Shown: piece by piece, positions 26,182 to 35,827 of the stretch | Layout: each line of letters starts with the position of its first letter | How positions within the stretch are numbered: position 1 is the first letter of the stretch | Made by a program: the position numbers and the translations under genes | DNA from: Caenibius tardaugens NBRC 16725 | GTDB taxonomy: Bacteria; Pseudomonadota; Alphaproteobacteria; Sphingomonadales; Sphingomonadaceae | NCBI RefSeq assembly: GCF_003860345.1 | Contig: NZ_CP034179.1 | Span: forward strand, 248,001 to 312,000 | Length of the DNA stretch: 64,000 bases | Reading direction: 5' to 3' | Notes under the pieces: generated by a model | Database searches by the model: none | What the model was told of the DNA's origin: nothing | The model's input: only the letters and a program-made list of their open reading frames with translations

Positions 26182-27888
26182 ATGGCCTCAACGGCAAACC
26201 CCACTCGCGACGATTTCGCGAAACTCCTTGATGAACAGCTCGGCGGCGCCGACGACGGCGGCTTCGAAGGCCGCGTTGTCAAGGGCACCATCACTGCCAT
26301 CGAAAACGGCAACGTCATCATCGACGTAGGCCTGAAGAGCGAAGGCCGCGTTGCCTTGCGCGAATTTTCCCATGGCGATCAGCCCCACGGCCTCAGCGTT
26401 GGCGACGAAGTGGAAGTCTTCGTTGACCGCGTCGAAAACGCCGATGGCGAAGCCATGCTCAGCCGCGACCGCGCCCGCCGCGAAGCCGCCTGGGACAAGC
26501 TTGAATCCGAATTCGGCGAAGGCAAGCGCGTCGAAGGCCGCATCTTCGGCCGCGTCAAGGGCGGCTTCACTGTCGACCTCGATGGCGCCGTGGCCTTCCT
26601 GCCCGGTTCGCAGGTCGATATCCGCCCCGTGCGCGATGTAGGCCCGCTGATGGACATGCCGCAGCCGTTCCAGATCCTCAAGATGGATCGCCGCCGTGGC
26701 AATATCGTCGTTTCGCGCCGTGCGGTTCTCGAAGAAACCCGCGCAGAACAGCGCAGCGAACTGATCGACAAGCTGTCCGAAGGCCAGGTGATCGACGGCG
26801 TCGTGAAGAACATCACCGATTACGGTGCGTTCGTTGATCTCGGCGGCATCGACGGCCTGCTCCATGTCACCGACATGAGCTACAAGCGCGTCAACCACCC
26901 GAGCGAAGTCGTCAACATCGGCGACAGCGTTTCGGTCCAGATCATCCGCATCAACCAGGATACGCAGCGCATCAGCCTCGGCATGAAGCAGCTCGAAAGC
27001 GATCCGTGGGATGGCGTCGCCGCCAAGTACCCGGTTGGCGCGAAGCTGTCGGGCACGGTCACGAACATCACCGAATACGGTGCCTTCGTGGAACTGGAAG
27101 CTGGCATCGAAGGCCTGGTCCACGTTTCGGAAATGTCCTGGACCAAGAAGAACGTCCACCCCGGCAAGATCGTTTCGACCAGCCAGGAAGTCGACGTCAT
27201 GGTTCTCGAAGTCGATTCGGACAAGCGCCGCATCAGCCTCGGCCTCAAGCAGGCCCAGCAGAACCCCTGGGAAGCCTTTGCAGAAAAGCACCCGGTTGGT
27301 TCGACTGTCGCCGGCGAAGTCAAGAACGCGACCGAATTCGGCCTGTTCATCGGCCTCGATGGCGATGTGGACGGCATGGTCCACATGTCCGACATCGCAT
27401 GGGGCATCTCGGGCGAAGACGCACTGGCTCTGCACCGCAAGGGTGAAGAAGTTCAGGCCGTCGTCCTCGACGTGGACGTCGAAAAGGAACGCATCAGCCT
27501 CGGTATGAAGCAGCTCGAAAAGGGCGCTCCGGCAGCCGGCGGCACTTCGTCGAGCGGTTCGCTCCGTCGCGGCGAAGTCGTCACAGTCACCATTCTCGAA
27601 GTCCGCGATGGCGGCCTCGAAGTGCAGGCTGGCGACGATGGCGCAACCGGCTTCATCAAGCGTTCGGATCTCGGCCGTGACCGTGACGAACAGCGTCCCG
27701 ACCGTTTCCAGGCCGGCCAGAAGGTCGACGCCATGGTTACCGGTTTCGACCGTTCGAAGAAGCCGAACTTCTCGATCAAGGCCCGCCAGTTGGCCGAAGA
27801 AAAGGAAGCCGTCGAACAGTACGGTTCGTCCGATTCGGGTGCATCGCTCGGCGACATCCTCGGCGAGGCTCTGAAGCAGAAGCAGTAA
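26182..27888 (+). CDS. rpsA: 30S ribosomal protein S1
   Basis: mRNA-binding ribosomal protein needed for initiation on structured messages. I choose the ATG at 26182 (MASTANPTRDDFAKLL) over an ATG two codons earlier because AGGA is eight bases upstream of it. The 568 residues hold six S1 (OB-fold) domains; repeats such as VVKNITDYGAFVDLGGIDGLLHVTDMS, VTNITEYGAFVELEAGIEGLVHVSEMSW and KNATEFGLFIGLDGDVDGMVHMSDIAW are visible from about residue 190. Codon use is strongly biased as expected for a highly expressed gene. It is separated from cmk by 3 kb of other genes. Confidence 0.97.
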   Translation: MASTANPTRDDFAKLLDEQLGGADDGGFEGRVVKGTITAIENGNVIIDVGLKSEGRVALREFSHGDQPHGLSVGDEVEVFVDRVENADGEAMLSRDRARREAAWDKLESEFGEGKRVEGRIFGRVKGGFTVDLDGAVAFLPGSQVDIRPVRDVGPLMDMPQPFQILKMDRRRGNIVVSRRAVLEETRAEQRSELIDKLSEGQVIDGVVKNITDYGAFVDLGGIDGLLHVTDMSYKRVNHPSEVVNIGDSVSVQIIRINQDTQRISLGMKQLESDPWDGVAAKYPVGAKLSGTVTNITEYGAFVELEAGIEGLVHVSEMSWTKKNVHPGKIVSTSQEVDVMVLEVDSDKRRISLGLKQAQQNPWEAFAEKHPVGSTVAGEVKNATEFGLFIGLDGDVDGMVHMSDIAWGISGEDALALHRKGEEVQAVVLDVDVEKERISLGMKQLEKGAPAAGGTSSSGSLRRGEVVTVTILEVRDGGLEVQAGDDGATGFIKRSDLGRDRDEQRPDRFQAGQKVDAMVTGFDRSKKPNFSIKARQLAEEKEAVEQYGSSDSGASLGDILGEALKQKQ

Positions 27889-27923
27889 GCTTCGGCCACA
27901 GGCCTTACCGGCACCAGTCAGAG

Positions 27924-27955
27924 GCCCGTCCGCTCTTCGGAGCGGGCGGGCTTTT
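27924..27955 (+). terminator. intrinsic terminator after rpsA
   Basis: GCCCGTCCGCTC, loop TTCG, GAGCGGGCGGGC then TTTT: a 12-bp stem closed by a stable UUCG tetraloop, 35 bp past the rpsA stop. Confidence 0.88.
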
Positions 27956-28036
27956 GCTATGGGGGCCACGCCCGGCCGCAAACCGCACGCCACGCAGCCT
28001 GTCGTCGATCCGCGGCGGCGCGCTATAGTCGGGCGC

Positions 28037-29008
28037 ATGATTCGCCCTGATATCCTTGTCGCCGCCCCCATGCCCCTCGCCGTGATGGCGGCGCTGGACG
28101 CGCGCTTTACCGCACACCGGCTATGGGAACTGGGTGGGGCCGACGCCCTGCCCCCGACAACGCGCGATGCGATTGTCGGCATTGCCGCCAACACGCTCGC
28201 CGGACAGATCGACAGCCGCCTGTTCGACCGCCTGCCGCATCTGCAGATCGTCGCCAATTTCGGGGTCGGTTATGACAATGTCGACGCGCGCGCGGCGGCC
28301 GAGCGCGGGGTTATCGTCACCAATACCCCCGGCGTGCTGGATGCCGAAGTCGCGGACCTGACCGTGGGTCTGCTGCTTGCCACGATCCGCCGGATTCCGC
28401 AGGCCGACCGCTATGTTCGCGAAGGCCGCTGGGCCACCCAGCCCTTCCCGCTTTCAGCAACGCTACAGGGCCGCCAGATCGGCATTCTCGGGCTGGGCGC
28501 AATCGGCAAGGCCATTGCCCGCAGGCTTGCCGCGTTCGATCTCGCTATCGCCTATTGCGGACGCCATCGGCAGCCCGACGTCCCCTATGCCTACTTCCCG
28601 GACGCCCGTAGCCTCGCGCAAGCCTGCGACGTCCTGATCGTGATTGTGCCCGGCGGAGATGCGACCACGCATCTGGTCGATCGCCCGGTGCTCACCGCCC
28701 TCGGGCCGCAAGGCGTGCTGATCAATGTCTCCCGCGGGAGCGTGGTGGATGAAGAGGCCCTGATTGCGGCCCTGCAGGATGGCACGATCGCGGCCGCCGG
28801 GCTGGACGTCTATGTCAACGAGCCCCATGTCCCCGCCGCATTGATCGCGATGGCGAACGTGGTGCTGCTGCCCCATGTCGGTTCCGGCTCCGTCGCCACC
28901 CGCGCGGCGATGGGACAACTCGTCGTCGATAATCTGATTGCCTGGTTCACTCAGGGGAAGCCGCTCACCCCGGTGGCGGAATCGCGGCATTTGCCGGGCG
29001 CGGTCTGA
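28037..29008 (+). CDS. D-isomer-specific 2-hydroxyacid dehydrogenase (glyoxylate/hydroxypyruvate reductase-like)
   Basis: A 323-residue NAD(P)-dependent oxidoreductase, starting at the ATG at 28037 since residues upstream in frame lie in the rpsA terminator. It has VANFGVGYDNVD (72-83), the Rossmann motif GLGAIGKAIARR (152-163) and the catalytic Arg233 (NVSRGSVVDEEAL), Glu262 and His280 (LLPHVGSGS). This pattern suits glyoxylate/hydroxypyruvate reductases of the GhrB type; the substrate is not certain. Monocistronic between rpsA and the F0 operon, convergent with the latter. Confidence 0.88.
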   Translation: MIRPDILVAAPMPLAVMAALDARFTAHRLWELGGADALPPTTRDAIVGIAANTLAGQIDSRLFDRLPHLQIVANFGVGYDNVDARAAAERGVIVTNTPGVLDAEVADLTVGLLLATIRRIPQADRYVREGRWATQPFPLSATLQGRQIGILGLGAIGKAIARRLAAFDLAIAYCGRHRQPDVPYAYFPDARSLAQACDVLIVIVPGGDATTHLVDRPVLTALGPQGVLINVSRGSVVDEEALIAALQDGTIAAAGLDVYVNEPHVPAALIAMANVVLLPHVGSGSVATRAAMGQLVVDNLIAWFTQGKPLTPVAESRHLPGAV

Positions 29009-29082
29009 CCACCCCACCCACACTCGGCGAAGGGCCCATACGCAGATCGAGGACATGCCAACATCAGGGCGACCGCGCATAC

Positions 29083-29108
29083 AAAAAACCCCCGCTTTCG
29101 CGGAGGGC
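29083..29108 (-). terminator. intrinsic terminator of the F0 ATP synthase operon
   Basis: On the minus strand CCCTCCGC, loop GAAA, GCGGGGG followed by TTTTTT, 27 bp downstream of the atpF stop. Confidence 0.88.
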
Positions 29109-29134
29109 TCTTGTCTTGCCGAACTGGCTGACGA

Positions 29135-29719
29135 TCAGATCGTGGCGATCGCTTCGTCGACCAGCTTCTTGTCGGCGCTGGCATCATGCTTTTCAGCGAT
29201 GAGCCCGCGTGCCGCAGCGCTTGCCACACTGGCGGCCTTGGCGCGCAGTTCATCCACCGCACCGCGTTCCGCAGCGGCGATCTTGTCTTCCGCCATCTTC
29301 TGACGGCGGGCGATCATCGCTTCGGTGTCCGCTTCGGCCTTCGCGACAATGCCGCTGGCTTCGTGCTGCGCATGCTCGATCATGGCCGCCGCGTCCTTTT
29401 CGGCATTGGCGATCTTGTTCGCATATTCCTGACGGAGCGCTTCGGCTTCGGCACGCAACTGCTTCGCTTCGTCAAGCTGATGCTTGATTTCGGCGATCTT
29501 GGTATCCAGCCCGCCGGTGATGACCGCCGGAACCTTCTTCCAGATCAGCAGAACGATGAACACCAGCATGGCCATGCCGACCCAGCCCGACGCACCCAGG
29601 CTGAGCGCTTCAGGACCGTGATGGGCGCCTTCGCCACCAGCGGGATGTTCGACCGTCGCGGTTGTGTGTGCGCTGTGATCCACAGCATCCACGGCGTGTT
29701 CAGCGGCAGGATTAGCCAT
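29135..29719 (-). CDS. atpF: F0F1 ATP synthase subunit b
   Basis: Peripheral-stalk subunit. 194 residues: an unusual N-terminal extension of about 45 residues rich in His and Ala (HSAHTTATVEHPAGGEGAHH), one membrane span (GWVGMAMLVFIVLLIW), then a long charged coiled coil (DEAKQLRAEAEALRQEYANKI) that reaches to F1. It overlaps the preceding b' gene by 8 bp. Two b-type genes in a row are typical of Alphaproteobacteria, giving a b/b' heterodimer. Confidence 0.93.
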   Translation of the reverse strand: MANPAAEHAVDAVDHSAHTTATVEHPAGGEGAHHGPEALSLGASGWVGMAMLVFIVLLIWKKVPAVITGGLDTKIAEIKHQLDEAKQLRAEAEALRQEYANKIANAEKDAAAMIEHAQHEASGIVAKAEADTEAMIARRQKMAEDKIAAAERGAVDELRAKAASVASAAARGLIAEKHDASADKKLVDEAIATI

Positions 29720-30206
29720 TGCTCAGCACTTTCTTGACGGCGGAGGAGGCCGATGTCGCGGGAACGCTCACCCCGGCCAGCTTTTCAACGATAGTCTGGG
29801 CTGCTTCGCTGGCAACGCTTTCGAGTTCGGCGAGAGCGGACGTGCGGGCTTCGGCGATTTTCGCCTCGGCTGCACTGAGCTTCTCGTCGATCCGCCCCTG
29901 GGCGGCGGCAAGCTTGCCTTCCGAAGCGATGGCCGCATCGGCTTTCGCCTTGGCAACAAGAGCCTGGGCTTGCGCGCGATTTTCATTCTCGCGCTGGCGC
30001 CATGCTTCTTCTTCGGCATTGGCCTGATTGCGGGCGGCTTCTGCCCCGGCGAGGTCATCGTTGATCTGCTTATCCCGCAGTTCAACGGTTCCCATCACTC
30101 TGGGAACCATGCCCTTGCCAATAACGAAAAAGACGAACCCGAAAATCACCAGCAACCAGAAAATCTGGCTGGAATAGGTTTCGGCGAGCTGGGCTATCTG
30201 AGGCAT
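29712..30206 (-). CDS. atpF': F0F1 ATP synthase subunit b'
   Basis: Second b-type stalk subunit, 164 residues, beginning MPQIAQLAETYSSQIFWLLV with a single membrane span and the conserved MVPRVMGTVELRDKQI, then a long Ala/Glu coiled coil. Its position directly after atpE and the PQ..Q..FWL start identify it as b' (AtpG/AtpX). Translationally coupled to atpF. Confidence 0.92.
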   Translation of the reverse strand: MPQIAQLAETYSSQIFWLLVIFGFVFFVIGKGMVPRVMGTVELRDKQINDDLAGAEAARNQANAEEEAWRQRENENRAQAQALVAKAKADAAIASEGKLAAAQGRIDEKLSAAEAKIAEARTSALAELESVASEAAQTIVEKLAGVSVPATSASSAVKKVLSNG

Positions 30207-30288
30207 CGGTTGGTCCCGAGGTCTGGCGCAACAAAAATGGATCCCCGGCCGGAACGCGAGGCCCGGCCGGAGCGGTCTTCAGATTTCG

Positions 30289-30516
30289 TCAGGCGACGAA
30301 GATCAGGATCATCGCAACGACGAACGACAGAAGGCCCAGAAGTTCGGCGGCGGCGAAGCCGATGAACAGGCGGCCCTGCTGACCGTCAGCGGCGCCCGGG
30401 TTACGCAGAGCGCTTTCGAGGAACGAGCCGAACACGTTACCCACACCGATGGCGGCCATACCGGCGCCGATTGCTGCGAGGCCTGCACCGATCAGCTTGG
30501 CTGCTTCTTGGTCCAT
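30289..30516 (-). CDS. atpE: F0F1 ATP synthase subunit c
   Basis: 75-residue proteolipid of the rotor ring: two membrane helices around a polar loop ([14 protein letters not shown]). The proton-carrying carboxylate is the Glu in [12 protein letters not shown] of helix 2. The N-terminal helix [21 protein letters not shown] has the Gly repeat that packs the ring. No extra polar Na+-site residues are obvious, so proton coupling is expected. Confidence 0.96.
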   Translation of the reverse strand: MDQEAAKLIGAGLAAIGAGMAAIGVGNVFGSFLESALRNPGAADGQQGRLFIGFAAAELLGLLSFVVAMILIFVA

Positions 30517-30576
30517 TTGAATAACTCCTTTTCTTTACATCCGTGTGGAACGCAGTTCCGTGATGATGGATTAAAC

Positions 30577-31392
30577 TCAGTGAAGATGTTCAGCGTCGTT
30601 GATGTACAGCGAGCTGAGCAGAGCGAAAACGTAGGCCTGGATACCGGCGACGAGCACTTCGAGTGCGCAGATCGCAAGCATCAGGATAAAGCTGAGGATC
30701 GAAACGACCGGGCCAATGCCGAAGCCGGCGTTGATACCGTCGATGACGAAGCTGGAGAGCACTTCAAGCAGAACGTGCCCAGCCATCATGGCCACGAAAA
30801 GACGCAGGCCGAGGCTGAAGGGACGAACGAGGAAGCTGACCAGTTCGATGCAGAAAATCAGCGGGATCATCACCAGCGGCGTACCGTGCGGGATGAACAG
30901 CGAGAAGAAGTGCAGCTTGTGCTTCCAGAAGCCGACCAGCAGCACGATCAGGAACGAGATGATCGCGAGAACGCCGGTGACCGTGAAGTGGCTGGTTGCC
31001 GTGAACGGGTGCACGCCGACAATCGCCAGCGGCAGCGGGATCAGGCCCAGCAGGTTCGAGAACAGGATGAACATGAACAGCGAGAAGATATACGGAACGT
31101 ACTTCTTCCCTTCCTTGCCCACATTGGCTTTCAGAAGATCGTCGATGAAACCGGTGAAGCTTTCCACCGCCATCTGCCACCGGCCGGGAACCAGCTGGCG
31201 CTTCATGCCGCCGGCAATGAAGATCCACAGCGCAACCGCCGAGATCGCCATCCACAGGGCGGAGTTGGTGAAAGCGATGTTGTAACCGGCAATTTCCCAG
31301 TGCGCAGAGCCGAACATCGGCTGAATCGCAAACTGGTGCATCGGGTCGACTTTGGCCTGCTCGGCTGCCACTTGCGTAAATCCCTGAGCCAC
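30577..31392 (-). CDS. atpB: F0F1 ATP synthase subunit a
   Basis: Stator channel of the proton motor; 271 residues with five to six membrane spans. The essential Arg is in the helix VSFLVRPFSLGLRLFVAMMAGH, and helix 6 carries VLVAGIQAYVFALLSSLYI, both hallmarks of AtpB. It lies between atpI and atpE. Confidence 0.96.
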   Translation of the reverse strand: MAQGFTQVAAEQAKVDPMHQFAIQPMFGSAHWEIAGYNIAFTNSALWMAISAVALWIFIAGGMKRQLVPGRWQMAVESFTGFIDDLLKANVGKEGKKYVPYIFSLFMFILFSNLLGLIPLPLAIVGVHPFTATSHFTVTGVLAIISFLIVLLVGFWKHKLHFFSLFIPHGTPLVMIPLIFCIELVSFLVRPFSLGLRLFVAMMAGHVLLEVLSSFVIDGINAGFGIGPVVSILSFILMLAICALEVLVAGIQAYVFALLSSLYINDAEHLH

Positions 31393-31429
31393 TTGAACAG
31401 ACAGCGCCCCTCAAACCCCCGCAATGGGA

Positions 31430-31747
31430 TCAATCGGAGCGCCGGTTCGAAATCCGGATGATATTCCTGAAGGCAACGATGATCCCAAGAAACATCATCA
31501 CCAACAGGCCCCACGGTGAAGTGCCCGCAAACCGGTCGATTACCCAACCGATCAGCGCGCCACCACCGATACCCCCCAGCAATTCCGCCAGTACGCGGTT
31601 GCCGAGGCGATAATTCGCATCAGCCCCCTGCACCTGCGGACGATTACGCACATCCTCCCGCTCGCGGGCGGCCCTGAGCCGCTCCTCAAGCGCGTCGATC
31701 CGCGCATCTTCGCCAATGGGTTCCCGGCCAGTTTCATCTTCGCTCAT
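31430..31747 (-). CDS. atpI: AtpI-family F0 assembly protein
   Basis: 105-residue small membrane protein, first gene of the F0 operon. Start at the ATG at 31747 (MSEDETGREPIGEDARIDAL). After an acidic cytoplasmic helix there are two membrane spans (VLAELLGGIGGGALIGWVI and WGLLVMMFLGIIVAFRNII) as in the AtpI/gene-1 family, which helps insert the c-ring. The F1 genes are not in the window, so F0 and F1 operons are separate, as usual in Alphaproteobacteria. Confidence 0.9.
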   Translation of the reverse strand: MSEDETGREPIGEDARIDALEERLRAAREREDVRNRPQVQGADANYRLGNRVLAELLGGIGGGALIGWVIDRFAGTSPWGLLVMMFLGIIVAFRNIIRISNRRSD

Positions 31748-31869
31748 GCCTTGTTCCTTTATCAGGTAGCAACGCACGGGCAAAGACCTGCTCGCCGAGG
31801 GCGCGGACCCCTTAGGCGGGGCGATTTGCCGAGTCAACCGGGCGGGGGCCGGATTGTCGGCTCCACGTA

Positions 31870-31905
31870 AAGAAAAGCCGCCCCGGCAGAATTCTGCGGG
31901 GCGGC
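31870..31905 (-). terminator. intrinsic terminator after ydbL
   Basis: On the minus strand GCCGCCCCGCAGAA/TTCTGCCGGGGCGGC is an almost perfect palindromic stem followed by TTTTCTTT, 30 bp downstream of the ydbL stop. Confidence 0.9.
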
Positions 31906-31934
31906 AAAACAGGCCAAATGAACGCGTTCAGGCG

Positions 31935-32321
31935 TTACGGACAGCGGGAATCGCGGTTGGGCGCCCCGGCGCCGCGGGTCTGCCACGAGCCATCGGGGGC
32001 CTGATACTTTTCCCCCGCTTGTGTGCGGGCGATATTCCGGCACCCGGCCACGAACGCCACCTGATCGACCGTGGCCGACTGGGTGCGCGCTTCGCTGGTA
32101 TAGGCGGCCCGGCGCTTGATATTGAGGTCATCGACAATCGATGACACCGCGCCACCGCCGCCCAGTGCCGCGAGATAACCATCGGTCTTCTCACCAACCT
32201 GGCCAGCCGCGCGCGCGGCGGCATAGGCCGGATCGCGCTGCGCCATGGCCGAACCCGGGACGAGCACCATGGCAGCCAGTACAGCCGCTCCGAAAGCACG
32301 CGTAAAACCTTGGGCAGACAT
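31935..32321 (-). CDS. ydbL: YdbL-family (DUF1318) periplasmic protein
   Basis: 128 residues with a signal peptide ending in GSAMAQ (about residue 28). The mature part has the DUF1318 pattern: DPAYAAARAAGQVGEKTDGYLA followed by VDDLNIKRRAAYTSEAR. In E. coli YdbL is encoded with ydbH and ynbE and affects the YdbH-YnbE lipid bridge. Its ATG overlaps the ynbE stop by one base. Confidence 0.9.
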   Translation of the reverse strand: MSAQGFTRAFGAAVLAAMVLVPGSAMAQRDPAYAAARAAGQVGEKTDGYLAALGGGGAVSSIVDDLNIKRRAAYTSEARTQSATVDQVAFVAGCRNIARTQAGEKYQAPDGSWQTRGAGAPNRDSRCP

Positions 32322-32521
32322 CAGAAAATCTCCGAATTCTGTTCAATCATGTCCTGGACACCCTTGTCCAGCTTATAAACGACTTCCTGTTTGATGTTGA
32401 TATTCAGTTCGATGACAATCGGCTTGTCCGGTGCGGAAACCGAAACGCAGCCGGCACTTGCCAATGCCCCGCCTATCAACATCGCCATGGCACCCACGGC
32501 GCCACTGTATGACCTTCGCAT
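32321..32521 (-). CDS. ynbE: YnbE-like outer-membrane lipoprotein
   Basis: A 66-residue lipoprotein from the ATG at 32521 (MRRSYSGAVGAMAML): a basic start, hydrophobic core and Cys in ASAGC as lipid attachment. The short mature part reads KPIVIELNINIKQEVVYKLD, the YnbE signature. E. coli YnbE multimerises by beta-strand addition to bridge YdbH to the outer membrane. It sits between ydbH and ydbL as in E. coli. Confidence 0.88.
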   Translation of the reverse strand: MRRSYSGAVGAMAMLIGGALASAGCVSVSAPDKPIVIELNINIKQEVVYKLDKGVQDMIEQNSEIF

Positions 32522-32602
32522 TGCCTGCTGCCTTCTCTGTGTGGTGCACCCTGTCGCAGCCGGTTCGCATTCGGTCAATCTTGGCTGTTTCATCGCATGG
32601 TC

Positions 32603-35600
32603 TCACTGACTGGTCGCTGAACGACGTTCATTGGCGGTACTGCCCGACACGGGCGGTTTCTTCGCACCGATCAGGCCCAGCTTGGCCGGGTCGGGTACAA
32701 GCGTCGGATCGTAAAGCGACTTGAACGAACCAAAGAGGCTGAAAAACGGCGCCTTGATATTGACGTTGAAATGGATCGGCAACTTGGCGACCTGCTTGGT
32801 GATGAAATTCTTCGACGCCCCCTGCCCCTGGCTCAGCCCGTCGAAACTGACACGGGTGAGGATTTCGCCAGCCAGCGAACCGTTCATATCCACCTGCATT
32901 TCCCCGTAATCGATCGAACGCAGGGCATCGAACGCAAAATTCCCCATTGCAGACAAGTCTTTATAGGTCAGTTCTCCGAGATAGGAGACATTCCCGCCCG
33001 GCGCACGCGATGCCAGCCTGCCGCCTTCGATACGCCCCCCGTCCTGATCGAACACCAAGGGAAGGGTCCCGTCGAACTTGCCCGTGGCCATGATATTGCC
33101 CAGTTCCATCCGCTGGACAAAGACCGCCGCGTCCAGCCCGTCGACAGTCAGCGTGTAACGGCGGGTTTCTGCTTCGCCCAGCCGCATACGCGTCGGCTCC
33201 AGCGTCAGCGTCCCATCCATGAACGGCCAGCGCGCGCCATGGATATCCAGCACGAAATTGGGCTTCATGTCATATGTCAGCACCCCGTCGCGCACTTCGA
33301 TGCCGGGGTTGATTCCCGCGATTTTCAGCTGCTGGTTCGGCGCGGTGACCATGCCGAGCAGGTCGGTGAACACGATTGTGCCCGAAGCCCCCTGCACCGG
33401 GCCGAACGCCGCCGCCAGATCGAGCGACTGGGTGGAGAAGCGGCCGGTGCTGGTTACACCCGCCGGGGTCCAGTCGATCCGGCCAGTCCCGGTAACAGTG
33501 CCCTTGGCATTGGCGACAACACCCAGCGCCAGCCCGGTCAGCATGTCGGGCTGCAACTGGTCATCAAACACGAGATTGCCGACATTGAGATCGGCATGAC
33601 CGGTGGCGCTGCCCAGATCATGCGTGATGGCCACGCGCATAACATCCCGTCCACTCTTGGGATTCTGCATCAAGGCATTGGCAAGAATGACATTATTGTC
33701 CAGCGTCAGATCCGCACCTTGCGCGGTGAGCGGTTCGAACCGGCCCGGCTTCTGACGGTCTTCCACCTGCAATTGCGCATTGGCGAGCAGCAGCCGGCCA
33801 TTGTCATAGCGCCAGTCCCCCGCGCGCCGAACAGGTCGAGCGGCACAGCCGCCAGTTTCACGTCGGCATTGGTGAACTGGCCCGCGATATTCTTGCCGAT
33901 TCGCGCGTCGAGTCGCGACAGCAGGAAGCGGGATTCGGTATCGGGCGGCCCCAGCCGGACATCGAGATCGCGCGCCGCCAGCATGCCGGGCACGGCAAAG
34001 CCGAGCGCGCCGCTGCGCACGCGCACCGGGCTTTCCCCCAGATGCCCCGCCAGATCGAGGCCCGTGGTGCCCGCGGCAATCCGCGTGCCGGCCCGATCGC
34101 TGCGGACAATCGCGCTGCTCCGCTGCGGACAAAGGGTGATCCCGCGTTTTTCGAAGCGCGCTCCGCCCAGTTCCAGCCGGTCAAACCGGATGTCCGCGCA
34201 TTCCCGCCACAGCGCCAGCCCGAAAGCCTGCGACCAGTTGCCCGAAACGGGCAGCACCAGCCCTTGCGTTTGCCCGCCGGGCAAAGGCCCATTTGCACGG
34301 ACCGATCCGGAAAAGCCCAGCATGCCCTGCGCGTTCTGCACCAGCACCAGTTCGGGGACCGCCAGGCTGCTGGTGCCCGCGCGATATTCGGGCATGGTCA
34401 TCCGCAAGACGGCCTTGCCGCCGTCTTGCTGTTCCATCCGCCCGGTCATCTGCGGCAATCCACGCCCACCCGTGCTGAAACTGCCCAGCAAACGCCCCGG
34501 CGCCGTGCCTTGCCGGGAATACTGGATACGCGACAGGGCCAGCAGCGTCGCCCCGCCCCCGCCGCGCAACGTGGCCTGCGGCATGACGAGATTGAGGCTG
34601 TCGGGCGTCTTGCGCAGCACGGTCTCCGCCACCAGACGGCTGCCGCGCCCTTCGCGCTGCAGCGCCGCGCGCATCTGATCCACAATCGGCGCCAGCAAAG
34701 TGCCTTCGCCCGATCCGGCGAGGCTGGCCAGGGTATCGTCGATCTGCCGCCCCAGCCGCACGCCATTGCCTTCCCAGTCGCCGTTCCATTCAAAGCGACC
34801 AGCGCCCGGTTCCCCGCGCAGATGGCCCTTGCCGGTCAGCACCGGCGAGGCGGCATAGGGCGAATGCATCCCCCGCATGACCACGTTGTAGCGCGTGTTC
34901 ACAGTACCTTTTGTCAGCGAAAAATCGCCGCTGCCATTCACCCCGGTCAGCGTCACACCGCCGAAGCGCCCTGCCCCACTGCGCAGGTCGAATGTGCTGT
35001 CGATATCGGCAAACGTCTCATCCGCACGGGCCGCGATGCCCAGCGCAGCATTGCGCAGCGCGATCCCCTGTTCTTCGCAAAGCAGCGATTCGAGCCGCGC
35101 AGGCCCTTCAATCTTCGGGCGCGCGCGCGCGATGCTGATCTTGCCGAAAAAGGTCGTGCGGTTCGCCGTGCAGCCCTGCCCGGCAAGGCTGGGGGCCGTG
35201 GCCGCGAGAATCCCGGCAAAGCCGTTGCGCAAACCGCCCTTGCCTTCGGCTTTCAGCCCAACCGGGCCGAAATCGGTTTCAAGCAGGCCGCGACCGTCTT
35301 CCAGCACCAGATCGAAGGCCGGCAGTTTGAACGGTTCCTTGCTGGTGTTGTCGAACAGCAGGGGATCGAGTTTGCCGAAACTCAGCGTGCCGTTGCGGAC
35401 CGTTCCGAACAGCCGCGGGCGGACGACTTTCACGCGCTGAATCCGGGGCCAGCCAAAACGTTGCAGAATGCTGATTTCCGCGCGCGCAACCGTGAGATCG
35501 GGGCGTTGCGGATCGCCAATCACGATATCGGTCAGCACCTGTTGCGACGGACCGATCTGCTCGATCTTGTAAGTCGCTGGAACACCGTAGCTTTCCAGCT

Positions 35601-35766
35601 GACTGGCAATCAGGTTGTCCGCGATCCGTTCGCGTGAGAACCAGGCGATAGCCAGAAGCACGACCAGCCCGCCGACCAGACCCAGCAGAAAGCGCGGCCA
35701 ACGCCTGCGCCGGGCGGAGGATGCCGCGTCAGGCAACTGGTCCATATCGTCATGCTGATTGCCCAT
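32603..35766 (-). pseudogene. ydbH: YdbH-family AsmA-like intermembrane lipid transport protein, single-base frameshift
   Basis: Large bridge protein of the TamB/YhdP/YdbH group that carries phospholipid between the two membranes. Starting at the ATG at 35766 it has one N-terminal membrane anchor (RFLLGLVGGLVVLLAIAWF) and then long beta-rich repeats. The frame breaks at a run of five C (33817-33821): after DLFGARG the reading frame shifts, and the true continuation (DWRYDNGRLLLANAQLQVED and onward to the end at 32603) lies one base away. One extra C/G restores a single frame of about 1055 residues. The C-terminal half retains good coding character and ends with the family's NFITKQVAKLPIHFNVNIKAP. 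Either a sequencing error or a real loss; ynbE and ydbL downstream are intact. Confidence 0.85.
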
Positions 35767-35827
35767 TGTTACCCACACTTGCGCATATGGCCCCGGAAAG
35801 GCAATGCATTGCAGCGATTGCCCCTTC

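Noticed and set aside
26188-28257. 689-codon open frame antisense to rpsA
   Set aside because: It mirrors rpsA on the other strand; strong codon bias in GC-rich genes keeps antisense frames open. The translation is low complexity without any domain, and no ribosome-binding site precedes it.
33817-33821. Programmed frameshifting in ydbH
   Set aside because: The tract is short, there is no A/T slippery heptamer or following stem obvious as a stimulator, and the family is not known to use recoding; deletion or error is simpler.
32771-34678. 635-codon open frame antisense to ydbH
   Set aside because: Shadow frame over the coding strand of ydbH; no domain or start signal.
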